27,704 bases of DNA, from the NCBI RefSeq assembly GCF_042679605.1, contig NZ_JBHTMU010000048.1, forward strand, positions 1 through 27,704. The letters run 5' to 3'. This document shows positions 1 to 6,731 of the stretch, piece by piece. Positions within the stretch are counted from its first letter, which is position 1. Every line of letters starts with the position of its first letter. The notes beneath the pieces are model-generated. The model was given only the letters and a program-made list of their open reading frames with translations, made no database searches and was not told where the DNA came from. Source of the DNA: Litorisediminicola beolgyonensis (GTDB lineage Bacteria > Pseudomonadota > Alphaproteobacteria > Rhodobacterales > Rhodobacteraceae). A program made the translations under genes and the position numbers.

Positions 1-198
1 CGCCTCGATCACCCGCATGCCGTTCGGCGAGAGCTGCAGCCCGGCGCCCACCTCGCGCAGCTCCGGTGCCTGCTCGAAGACCCGCACGCGCGCGACCCGC
101 GACGCCAAGGCCGCCGCCACCGACAGGCCAGCGATGCCGCCGCCGATCACCGCGATGCGCGCGGTCTCCAGCCCGATCCTCCGCCCCGCCTCTTTCAT
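1..198 (-). CDS. FAD-dependent monooxygenase, N-terminal part (gene runs off the window start)
   Basis: Only the first 66 codons are in the window. The product starts with a dinucleotide-binding beta-alpha-beta fold: the stretch IAVIGGGIAGLSVAAAL (about residues 15-31) contains GxGxxG, followed by the acidic end of the second strand in VRVFEQA. The continuation EVGAGLQLSPNGMRVIEA is typical of UbiH/salicylate-hydroxylase-like flavoprotein monooxygenases, which use NAD(P)H and FAD to hydroxylate aromatic substrates. The substrate cannot be inferred from this fragment. The ATG at 198 has no convincing Shine-Dalgarno sequence and lies inside a short intergenic repeat that recurs near 12329, so the start is uncertain; I see no better in-frame start. 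It is downstream of dksA on the same strand but behind a terminator, so it is probably transcribed separately. Confidence 0.8.
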   Translation of the reverse strand, partial: MKEAGRRIGLETARIAVIGGGIAGLSVAAALASRVARVRVFEQAPELREVGAGLQLSPNGMRVIEA

Positions 199-260
199 CT
201 GTCTGAAAATATCCCGGAGAGCGCGAGAGGCAGCGCCTCTCGCAGACGGGCCAACGGCCC
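195..260. repeat. Structured intergenic repeat, copy 1
   Basis: The 30 bases at 207-236 (from AAATATCCCGG to GGCAGCGC) are identical to 12342-12371, and TCATCTGTC just before them is shared too. In this copy the core continues into two tandem hairpins. GCGAGAGGC (223-231) pairs with GCCTCTCGC (235-243), and GGGCC (248-252) pairs with GGCCC (256-260). This resembles a REP-like intergenic element. From memory, similar AAATATCCCGG-headed elements are common in Rhodobacterales, but I could not search for them. Confidence 0.7.
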
Positions 261-279
261 GGCTCCCGCCTCGGGATGC

Positions 280-308
280 AAAAAGCGCCGAAGCTTCCGC
301 CCCGGCGC
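280..308 (-). terminator. Rho-independent terminator of dksA
   Basis: Read on the minus strand, GCGCCG (308-303) pairs with CGGCGC (290-285) and is followed immediately by five T residues (284-280). It lies 32 bases beyond the dksA stop, in the right place and orientation to end that transcript. Confidence 0.75.
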
Positions 309-340
309 CTTCGTTTTCGGTCTTCCGCCCAAAGTGACGA

Positions 341-763
341 TCAGTCGTCGCGGTGCACGCGCTCGCGGCGCTCGTGACGCTCCTGCGCCTCGAGGCTCAT
401 GGTCGCGATCGGACGCGCGTCGAGCCGCTTCAGCGAAATCGGCTCGCCGGTCACTTCGCAGTAGCCGTATTCGCCATCCTCGATGCGGCGCAGCGCGGCG
501 TCGATCTTGCTGACGAGCTTGCGCTGGCGATCGCGGGTGCGAAGTTCGATCGCACGATCGGTTTCTTCGCTGGCGCGGTCGGTCACGTCCGGAATGTTGC
601 GGGTGGAATCCTGCAGCCCTTCGATCGTGTCGCGGCTGTCGGCCATCAGGTCATTCTTCCACATGATCAGCTTGCGGCGGAAATATTCCTGCTGGCGGTC
701 GTTCATGAACGGTTCGTCTTCAGCCGGTCGGTAATCATCCGGCAGAAAGGACTCGGGTTTCAT
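341..763 (-). CDS. dksA: DksA-family RNA polymerase-binding transcription factor, single-cysteine type
   Basis: This 140-residue protein belongs to the DksA family, which enters the RNA polymerase secondary channel and works with ppGpp in the stringent response. The sequence shows the long coiled-coil region with an acidic tip segment (DVTDRASEETDRAIELRTRDRQ) and the C-terminal globular module with YGYCEVTGEPI and RLDARPIAT. The classical four zinc-binding cysteines are reduced to one, with the pattern C-T...S-A. It is therefore the non-zinc type, known to be functional in some proteobacteria. The ATG at 763 is preceded by AGGGGAGACGCG, a good Shine-Dalgarno. The open frame extends far upstream, but that part overlaps moxR antisense and is not coding. 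A terminator follows at 280-308. It is divergent from moxR, with a 189-bp shared upstream region. Confidence 0.93.
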   Translation of the reverse strand: MKPESFLPDDYRPAEDEPFMNDRQQEYFRRKLIMWKNDLMADSRDTIEGLQDSTRNIPDVTDRASEETDRAIELRTRDRQRKLVSKIDAALRRIEDGEYGYCEVTGEPISLKRLDARPIATMSLEAQERHERRERVHRDD

Positions 764-952
764 CGCGTCTCCCCTGTATAGCCCAGCCGCGCGTTTGAAA
801 TGCCGCGCATGTCTGGTTTCCCTGCGAGCCTGCATGTAATGGAAGCCCTTGAGGATGTCACTAAGGAATAACATAACCTTTGGGCGATTTTGCGGCAGTT
901 TGCACACGTCTGGCCGCCGGTCGCCCAAGGCTGCTGACACGCGGGGAGCGCG

Positions 953-1795
953 ATGAAATTCGAAGGCACCAAGGACTATGTCGCCACCGAGGATCTGACC
1001 CTCGCGGTCAATGCGGCGGTCACGCTGGAGCGCCCGCTCCTGGTCAAGGGCGAGCCCGGCACCGGCAAGACCGAGCTCGCGCGCCAGGTCGCCGCCGGGC
1101 TCGGGCTCAGGATGATCGAGTGGTCGGTGAAATCCACCACCAAGGCGCAGCAGGGTCTCTACGAATATGACGCGGTCAGCCGGCTGCGCGACAGCCAGCT
1201 CGGCGACGAGCGCGTGAACGACGTCGCCAACTACATCCGCAAGGGCAAGCTCTGGCAGGCCTTCGAGGCCGACGAGAAGGTCGTCCTGCTGATCGACGAG
1301 GTCGACAAGGCGGATATCGAGTTCCCGAACGATCTCCTGCAGGAGCTCGACCGGATGGAGTTCCATGTCTACGAGACCGGCGAGACCGTGAAGGCACGCC
1401 ATCGCCCCATCGTGATCATCACCTCGAACAACGAAAAGGAACTGCCCGACGCCTTCCTGCGCCGCTGTTTCTTCCACTATATCCGCTTCCCCGATGCCGA
1501 CACGCTGCGCAAGATCGTCGAGGTCCACCACCCCGGCATCAAGCCGCGTCTCCTGACCGAGGCGCTGACGCAGTTCTACGAGATCCGCGACCAAGCGGGT
1601 CTGAAGAAGAAACCCTCGACCTCCGAGGTTCTCGACTGGCTGAAGCTGCTCCTGGCCGAGGATCTCTCGGCCGAGGACCTCAAGCGCGACGGGACCGACG
1701 CTTTGCCCAAGCTGCATGGCGCGCTTCTGAAGAACGAGCAGGACGTGCATCTCTTCGAGCGGCTGGCCTTCATGGCGCGCAGGCAGGGCCGCTGA
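953..1795 (+). CDS. MoxR-family AAA+ ATPase
   Basis: A 280-residue AAA+ ATPase of the MoxR type. Walker A is GEPGTGKT (33-40), Walker B is VVLLIDE (110-116), sensor 1 is SNN (158-160), and arginine-finger candidates are R170/R171 in AFLRRC. MoxR ATPases are chaperone-like factors that usually work with a von Willebrand A protein to mature or activate metalloenzymes or membrane complexes. A VWA/CoxE-like gene lies on the same strand at 4099-5283, with three genes in between, and is the obvious candidate partner. The start ATG follows GGGGAGCGCG. The client cannot be told from the sequence. Confidence 0.93.
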   Translation: MKFEGTKDYVATEDLTLAVNAAVTLERPLLVKGEPGTGKTELARQVAAGLGLRMIEWSVKSTTKAQQGLYEYDAVSRLRDSQLGDERVNDVANYIRKGKLWQAFEADEKVVLLIDEVDKADIEFPNDLLQELDRMEFHVYETGETVKARHRPIVIITSNNEKELPDAFLRRCFFHYIRFPDADTLRKIVEVHHPGIKPRLLTEALTQFYEIRDQAGLKKKPSTSEVLDWLKLLLAEDLSAEDLKRDGTDALPKLHGALLKNEQDVHLFERLAFMARRQGR

Positions 1796-2097
1796 TCCGT
1801 CGCGGCGCGCGCGCGCCCGGTTGGCGGAGCGGGTCACGCGATTCTCGCGCGCCTTAGTCCGCATCGGGGCAAGCGCCCCTCGGCATGGCAGTTCGCCCGG
1901 GCGTTGTTGCCCGGAGGACGCGGTTTTCCCCCTCAGATCAAGATTTTGTGGCGCACGCCTGAGGCGAGCGGAAGCCCGCGCGCGGAATGTTCATCGCTGC
2001 TCCACATTCCCCGCTTTTGCCTTAGACTGTCCGCACTACCGACAGAATAGACACCGATCTCTTGTCCACCTGAAAGCCACCGAGGCACATTTACTCA
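1796..2097. other. Gene-free 302-bp intergenic stretch after moxR
   Basis: I see no plausible gene here. It holds two small GC-rich inverted repeats: GGGGC/GCCCC around 1866-1879, and CCGGGC (1897-1902) pairing with GCCCGG (1909-1914). TTTT at 1923-1926 comes 9 bases later, so the second may be a weak moxR terminator. The more AT-rich stretch 2005-2095 probably contains the promoter of the following acetyltransferase gene, but I could not find a convincing -35/-10 pair. Confidence 0.5.
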
Positions 2098-2553
2098 ATG
2101 CCCCCTGCCGCCAATGTCGAGGTCCGGCCGCTGCGCCCCGAAGACAAGCCCGAATGGGCTGGCCTTTGGCACGATTACCTTGCGTTCTACGGCAGCACCG
2201 TCTCGGACGAGGTCTATGACAGCACCTTCGACCGTCTTCTGGGCGACGATCCGCGCGACTTCAGCGCCTTTGTCGCGGAACAGGACGGTCACTTGATCGG
2301 GCTGACCCATTACCTGTTCCACCGCCATGCCTGGCGCCTCGAGGATGTCTGCTACCTGCAGGATCTCTTCGCGGCGCCGAGCGCGCGGGGCACCGGCGTG
2401 GGTCGCGCGTTGATCGAGGCGGTCTATGCCGCCGCCGATCGTCACGGCGCAGGCTCGGTCTACTGGCTCACTCAGGACGACAATCACACCGCCCGGACGC
2501 TCTATGACCGCATCGGACGGTTGACCCCTTTCATCAAGTATCAGAGATCGTGA
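2098..2553 (+). CDS. GNAT family N-acetyltransferase
   Basis: A 151-residue single-domain GNAT protein that transfers acetyl groups from acetyl-CoA. Motif A is visible as LQDLFAAPSARGTGVGRALI (about 87-106), with the acetyl-CoA-binding R-G-T-G-V-G-R at 97-103. Motif B is NHTARTLYDRIG (129-140), ending FIKYQRS. The order YLQDLFAAP...ARTLYDR resembles diamine- or amino-acid-type acetyltransferases, but the substrate is unknown. Its stop overlaps the start of the next gene (TGATG at 2551-2555), so the two are probably translationally coupled and head an operon running to the VWA gene. Confidence 0.9.
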   Translation: MPPAANVEVRPLRPEDKPEWAGLWHDYLAFYGSTVSDEVYDSTFDRLLGDDPRDFSAFVAEQDGHLIGLTHYLFHRHAWRLEDVCYLQDLFAAPSARGTGVGRALIEAVYAAADRHGAGSVYWLTQDDNHTARTLYDRIGRLTPFIKYQRS

Positions 2554-3914
2554 TGCGCCGTTACCTGTTGCCCCTGATGTTGACCCTCGCAGCTTGTGCG
2601 CCGGCCTCGCCGCCGGACACGCCGACGCGGCTCGCAATCTCGGATGAAACCACCCTGCCTGCGATGAAGGCGTTCTCGGTGCCACGCCCCGAACGGCCGA
2701 CGGTTTCGAACCGCGACCTCGCGCGCGACGTGCTCGACCTCGCCTTCTCGCTTGAAAGCGGGCGGCGGCTCAGCGTCTTCACGCGGTTCGAGGGTCCGAT
2801 CGACGTGCGGGTGATCGGCCACGCGCCGCGAAGCCTCGGAACCGACCTCAACCGGCTGATCTACCGGCTCCAGAACGAAGGCCGCGTGCCGATCCGGCTG
2901 ACGGGATCGGACCAGGCCCGGGTCACGATCCAGGCCGTGCCGCGCGCCACGATCCGCCGCCACCTGCCGCAGGCCGCCTGTTTCGTGGTGCCGAGCGTCC
3001 GCTCGCTCGAGGAATATGCCGCGCTCGGGCGCCGTCACCAGCCGAGCTGGACGACGCTCACCACCCGCGAGCACGTCACCATGGTGATCCCGTCGGACAG
3101 CACCCCGCAGGAATTGCGGGACTGCCTGCACGAAGAGCTGGCGCAGGCGCTGGGGCCGCTCAACGACCTCTACCGCCTACCCGACTCGGTCTTCAACGAT
3201 GACAACGTCCATACCGTGCTGACCGGCTACGACATGCTGGTGATGCGCGTGTTCTACGACCCCGCGCTGCGTTCGGGCATGTCGCGCGCCGAGGTCTCCC
3301 GGCGCCTTCCCGCGATCCTGGCCCGCATCAACCCCGCGGGCGAGTCGCTGCCCTCGCACGCGCTTGCGACGACGCCCCGGCGCTGGATCGAAGCGGTGCA
3401 GGAAGCGCTCGGACCGGGCGCGTCGCCCGACCGCCGCCGCCGCGCCGCGATGCGCGCGCTGCAGGTCGCCTCGGCCATGGGATGGCAGGATCACCGCCGC
3501 GGTTTCTCGCATTACGCCATGGGGCGTGTCCTTCTCAGCGAAGACCCCGAGGAAGCGCGCCGCCAGTTCCTCAAGGCCGACGCGTTCTTCGCCGCGACCC
3601 CCGGCACCGCGCTCCATCGCGCCTATGTCGGCAGCCAGCTGGCCGCCTACGAGATCAGCCAGAACCGCCCCGACCGTGCGCTCATGTATCTCGGGCCGCA
3701 GCTCGATGTCGCCGCGCGGCACGAGAACGCCGCCCTTCTCGCGACGCTCATGCTCCTGCGCGCCGAGGCTCTCGACATGACCGGACGCGTCTCCGAAGCG
3801 CGCGAGGTGCGGCTGGACTCTCTGGGATGGGCTCGCTACGGGTTCGGCCCGGATTGGGCCGTGCGCACGAAACTGCGCGAGATCGCGGCCCTGAACCCCC
3901 TCAAGGGAGTCTGA
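2553..3914 (+). CDS. DUF2927-family lipoprotein
   Basis: A 453-residue predicted lipoprotein. The N-terminus MRRYLLPLMLTLAAC is a short type II signal with lipobox LAAC (Cys15). The central region, about 55-245, matches my recollection of DUF2927 proteins of Rhodobacterales, including CLHEELAQALGPLND (191-205) and the aromatic/acidic stretch after it (DSVFNDDNVHTVLTGYDML). The C-terminal 200 residues are rich in Ala, Arg and Leu, with helix pairs that look TPR-like. Function is unknown; the HEExxQALG segment is reminiscent of a zinc-peptidase helix, but a third ligand is not evident. I chose the ATG at 2553 because it overlaps the upstream stop (TGATG); a GTG at 2550 is also in frame. It is probably co-transcribed with the acetyltransferase, the small membrane protein and the VWA gene. 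Confidence 0.85.
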   Translation: MRRYLLPLMLTLAACAPASPPDTPTRLAISDETTLPAMKAFSVPRPERPTVSNRDLARDVLDLAFSLESGRRLSVFTRFEGPIDVRVIGHAPRSLGTDLNRLIYRLQNEGRVPIRLTGSDQARVTIQAVPRATIRRHLPQAACFVVPSVRSLEEYAALGRRHQPSWTTLTTREHVTMVIPSDSTPQELRDCLHEELAQALGPLNDLYRLPDSVFNDDNVHTVLTGYDMLVMRVFYDPALRSGMSRAEVSRRLPAILARINPAGESLPSHALATTPRRWIEAVQEALGPGASPDRRRRAAMRALQVASAMGWQDHRRGFSHYAMGRVLLSEDPEEARRQFLKADAFFAATPGTALHRAYVGSQLAAYEISQNRPDRALMYLGPQLDVAARHENAALLATLMLLRAEALDMTGRVSEAREVRLDSLGWARYGFGPDWAVRTKLREIAALNPLKGV

Positions 3915-3920
3915 GGCACA

Positions 3921-4088
3921 ATGATCGTCATCGCGGGCGCCCTTCTGGGCGCCGCCCTGGGCGGGTTCAACGCCCGCCGCCGCAACGGCTCGGCCGCCGA
4001 CATCGCGCAATATGCCGCGGCCTACGGCATCCTCTTCGCCCTGATCGGGCTGCTGGCGACCATCGCCATCGAGAAGGTCCTGCTGTAA
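3921..4088 (+). CDS. Small two-segment membrane protein, 55 residues
   Basis: A short frame sits between the lipoprotein gene (6-base gap) and the VWA gene (10-base gap). It encodes two hydrophobic segments, MIVIAGALLGAALGGF (1-16) and YGILFALIGLLATIAI (35-50), separated by a positively charged loop (NARRRNGSAADIAQYAA). The tight spacing, coding-like composition and two clean membrane segments make it a real gene in my judgement. Function is unknown. Its place beside a lipoprotein and a VWA protein suggests a membrane-associated role. Confidence 0.75.
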   Translation: MIVIAGALLGAALGGFNARRRNGSAADIAQYAAAYGILFALIGLLATIAIEKVLL

Positions 4089-4098
4089 ACCGGGACCC

Positions 4099-5283
4099 AT
4101 GTTCGTCCCGTTCTTCCAGGCCCTGCGCGGCGCCGGCGTTCCGGTCAGCTTGCGCGAATACCTCACCTTCCTCGAAGGCATGGCCCGCGGCGTGGCCGGT
4201 CACGACGTCGAGGCGTTCTACTTCCTCGCCCGCGCGGCGATGGTGAAGGACGAGCGCCATATCGACCGCTTCGACCGCGCCTTCGCGCAGTCCTTCCAGG
4301 GGCTCGAAGCGATCCCGCTCGACGCGGTTCTCGACGCCGTGAACCTGCCCGGCGACTGGCTCGCCAAGATGGCCGAGAAGCATCTGACCGACGAAGAGAA
4401 GGCCGAGATCGAGGCGCTCGGCGGCTTCGACAAGCTGATGGAGACCCTGCGCGAGCGCCTGAAAGAGCAGCAGGGACGGCATCAGGGCGGCAGCAAGTGG
4501 ATCGGCACCGCCGGGACCTCGCCCTTCGGCGCCTATGGCTACAACCCCGAAGGCGTGCGCATCGGCCAGGAGGACAGCCGCCACCGCCGCGCGGTCAAGG
4601 TCTGGGACCGCCGCGAGTTCCGCGCCTATGACGACAGCATCGAGATCGGCACCCGCAACATCAAGGTCGCCCTGAAGCGCCTGCGCAAATGGGCGCGCGA
4701 CGGGGCCGCCGACGAGCTGGACCTCGACGGGACCATCCGCGCCACCGCCGAACACGGCTATCTCGACGTGCAGACCCGTCCGGAGAAGCGCAACGCGGTC
4801 AAGGTGCTGCTGTTTCTCGACGTCGGCGGTTCGATGGACGACCACGTGAAGGTCGTGGAAGAGCTCTTCTCGGCCGCGCGGACCGAGTTCAAGCACCTGC
4901 GCCACTATTACTTCCACAATTGCCTCTACGAAGGCGTCTGGACCGACAACCGTCGCCGCTGGGACCAGCAGACCCCGACCCACGAGGTGCTGCGCACCTA
5001 TGGCAGCGACTACAAATGCATCTTCGTCGGCGACGCCTCGATGTCGCCCTACGAGATCGCCATCCCCGGCGGCGCGAACGAGCATTGGAACCAGGAAGCC
5101 GGTCACGTCTGGCTGGACCGGGTTCGTGCGCAATGGCCGGACCATCTCTGGATCAACCCGGTGCCCGAGAAATACTGGCCCTACACCCAGTCCATCGGCA
5201 TGATCCGCGAGATTTTTGAAGACCGCATGGTGCCGATGACGCTCGACGGAATAGAGCGCGGCATGCGCGAGCTTGCGCGCTGA
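4099..5283 (+). CDS. VWA domain protein, CoxE-like
   Basis: A 394-residue cytoplasmic protein with a C-terminal von Willebrand A-like domain. The hydrophobic first strand NAVKVLLFLDVGGSMDD carries the MIDAS motif D241-V-G-G-S245, in which the usual first serine of DxSxS is glycine. A later GDASMSPYEI (about 313-322) may supply a further MIDAS loop. The first 230 residues are helical and charged (LTDEEKAEIEALGGFDKLMETLRERLKEQQ). CoxE-type VWA proteins act with MoxR ATPases in metal-centre insertion or complex remodelling, so the MoxR at 953-1795 is the likely partner. This is an inference from family knowledge and strand; the two genes are not adjacent. No clear terminator follows. Confidence 0.9.
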   Translation: MFVPFFQALRGAGVPVSLREYLTFLEGMARGVAGHDVEAFYFLARAAMVKDERHIDRFDRAFAQSFQGLEAIPLDAVLDAVNLPGDWLAKMAEKHLTDEEKAEIEALGGFDKLMETLRERLKEQQGRHQGGSKWIGTAGTSPFGAYGYNPEGVRIGQEDSRHRRAVKVWDRREFRAYDDSIEIGTRNIKVALKRLRKWARDGAADELDLDGTIRATAEHGYLDVQTRPEKRNAVKVLLFLDVGGSMDDHVKVVEELFSAARTEFKHLRHYYFHNCLYEGVWTDNRRRWDQQTPTHEVLRTYGSDYKCIFVGDASMSPYEIAIPGGANEHWNQEAGHVWLDRVRAQWPDHLWINPVPEKYWPYTQSIGMIREIFEDRMVPMTLDGIERGMRELAR

Positions 5284-5427
5284 CGAGATGAAAATACCTA
5301 TTTAAGTCAGACGCTTGAACACGAGCGCGCGCGCCTCCCTTTCCTCCGCGCGAACGCGGCGCAGGTTATCCGGCGCAAGCCCATCGACGCGCACCGCGCC
5401 CTCACGCCCAAGATAAGCGATTCCAGA

Positions 5428-5447
5428 ATATATCGCGCGCGATATAT
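5428..5447. promoter_or_regulatory. 20-bp perfect palindrome upstream of osmC
   Basis: The half-site ATATATCGCG is followed directly by its reverse complement CGCGATATAT. It lies 70 bases upstream of the osmC start, in the only AT-containing part of this intergenic region. A perfect palindrome of this length fits an operator for a dimeric repressor. I cannot name the regulator. Confidence 0.55.
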
Positions 5448-5516
5448 GGAACTTTCGCGGAGGCGCCGCGTTGATCAAATGAACGAAGCATATCTCAACC
5501 AAGAAGGGAGATCATC

Positions 5517-5954
5517 ATGGCGATCAAGAAATTCGGAACCGCGCACTGGGAAGGCAACCTGCAGCAGGGCACCGGCTCTGTCTCGACCGAATCCGGCGTG
5601 CTGGACGACGTGCAATACGGCTTCAACAAGCGTTTCGAGGATGAGCCCGGCTCGAACCCCGAAGAGCTCGTGGGCGCGGCACACGCGGCCTGCTACTCGA
5701 TGGCGCTGTCGATGATTCTCGGCAATTACGACGCCACCGCCGACGCGATCGACACCAAGGCGACCGTGCATCTCGAGAAAGACGGCGACGGCTTCTCCGT
5801 CACCAAGGTCCATCTCGACGTGACCGCCTCGATCCCCGGCATGGATGCCGACAAGTTTGCCGAAGCGGCAAATGCCGCTAAGGAAGGCTGCCCGATCTCC
5901 AAGCTCTACAAGGGCGGCACCGCGGAGATCACCATGGACGCCAAGCTCGCCTGA
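5517..5954 (+). CDS. osmC: OsmC-type organic hydroperoxide reductase
   Basis: A 145-residue OsmC-family peroxiredoxin. These dimeric cytosolic enzymes reduce organic hydroperoxides with a pair of reactive cysteines. Both are present: C59 in EELVGAAHAACYSMAL and C125 in KEGCPISKL. The N-terminus (KKFGTAHWEGNLQQGTGSVST) matches the OsmC rather than the Ohr subgroup. The start follows AAGGGAG with good spacing. A 20-bp palindrome lies upstream and a strong terminator follows, so the gene is probably monocistronic and separately regulated, plausibly by oxidative or osmotic stress. Confidence 0.93.
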   Translation: MAIKKFGTAHWEGNLQQGTGSVSTESGVLDDVQYGFNKRFEDEPGSNPEELVGAAHAACYSMALSMILGNYDATADAIDTKATVHLEKDGDGFSVTKVHLDVTASIPGMDADKFAEAANAAKEGCPISKLYKGGTAEITMDAKLA

Positions 5955-5981
5955 TCGGCACAAGCTGATCTGACGATTGCG

Positions 5982-6016
5982 AAAGCGCCCGGTCCAAGCG
6001 GCCGGGCGCTTTTCTT
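5982..6016 (+). terminator. Rho-independent terminator of osmC
   Basis: AAAGCGCCCGG (5982-5992) pairs perfectly with CCGGGCGCTTT (6002-6012) across a 9-base loop and continues into TCTT. The T residues begin inside the stem. It lies 28 bases after the osmC stop. Confidence 0.9.
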
Positions 6017-6044
6017 GTGCGCGCCGAACCCCCATATCTGGCGC

Positions 6045-6731
6045 ATGTTCAAGCTGACGCCCCTGCTCCTCGCGCTGCTCTACGGATTCGTGCTCTATCG
6101 CTTCTCGGCGTGGCGCACGGCCAAGGAGCTGGACGCCCGCTCTACCGAGCTCGCCGATCCCCGCCTCAAGCGGCTGACCGACAAGATGGCCAGCGCGCTC
6201 GACCTGGAGCGTATCCGCGTCAACATCTACGAGATCGACCCCGTGAACGGTCTGGCCGCCCCGGACGGGCGCATCTTCATCACGCGCGGGTTTTTTCGGA
6301 AATACCAGCAGGGCGAGGTCAGCGCCGAGGAACTTGCCTCGGTGATCGCCCATGAGCTCGGTCACGTGGCCTTGGGCCATTCCCGGCGCCGCATGATCGA
6401 CTTCTCCGGTCAGAACGCGATCCGGCTTCTCCTGGTGGGCATCCTCGGGCGGCTCCTGCCCGGGATTGGCATCTGGATCGCCAATGCCGTGACCTCGCTT
6501 CTGGCAGCCAAGCTTTCGCGGCAGGACGAGTACGAGGCCGACGCCTATGCCGCCGCGCTTCTCGCTAAGGCCGGGATCGGCATCGCGCCGCAGAAATCGC
6601 TGTTCCGCAAGCTCGAGGCGCTGACCCAATCGCGCGCGGGCGCGGTGCCCGCCTGGCTGATGAGCCACCCCAAGACCGACGAGCGCATCGCGGCGCTCGA
6701 CGCGCTGGAGGCGCGCTGGGGCACGTCCTAG
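6045..6731 (+). CDS. M48-family zinc metalloprotease
   Basis: A 228-residue membrane-anchored peptidase of family M48. The N-terminal segment LTPLLLALLYGFVLYRF (4-20) is a membrane anchor. The zinc motif HELGH is at 103-107 and the third ligand is E162 in SRQDEYEADAYA, which fits the M48 pattern SRxxExxAD. A second hydrophobic stretch lies between them (127-155), and the conserved SHPKTDERI is near the end (207-215). Relatives cleave misfolded or abnormal membrane and envelope proteins. I preferred ATG 6045 over an in-frame TTG at 6015, because the latter lies in the T-tract of the osmC terminator. The last four bases overlap the end of the convergent AlkC-like gene. Confidence 0.92.
   Translation: MFKLTPLLLALLYGFVLYRFSAWRTAKELDARSTELADPRLKRLTDKMASALDLERIRVNIYEIDPVNGLAAPDGRIFITRGFFRKYQQGEVSAEELASVIAHELGHVALGHSRRRMIDFSGQNAIRLLLVGILGRLLPGIGIWIANAVTSLLAAKLSRQDEYEADAYAAALLAKAGIGIAPQKSLFRKLEALTQSRAGAVPAWLMSHPKTDERIAALDALEARWGTS

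Noticed and set aside
764..1864. Upstream extension of the dksA reading frame to give a 507-residue protein
   Set aside because: The extension is antisense to the clear MoxR gene and translates to low-quality Leu/Gly/Val/Asp-rich sequence; the ATG at 763 has a strong Shine-Dalgarno and gives the normal DksA length.
5302..5502. Minus-strand 66-codon frame between the VWA gene and osmC
   Set aside because: No Shine-Dalgarno or family resemblance; it covers the palindrome and probable promoter of osmC.
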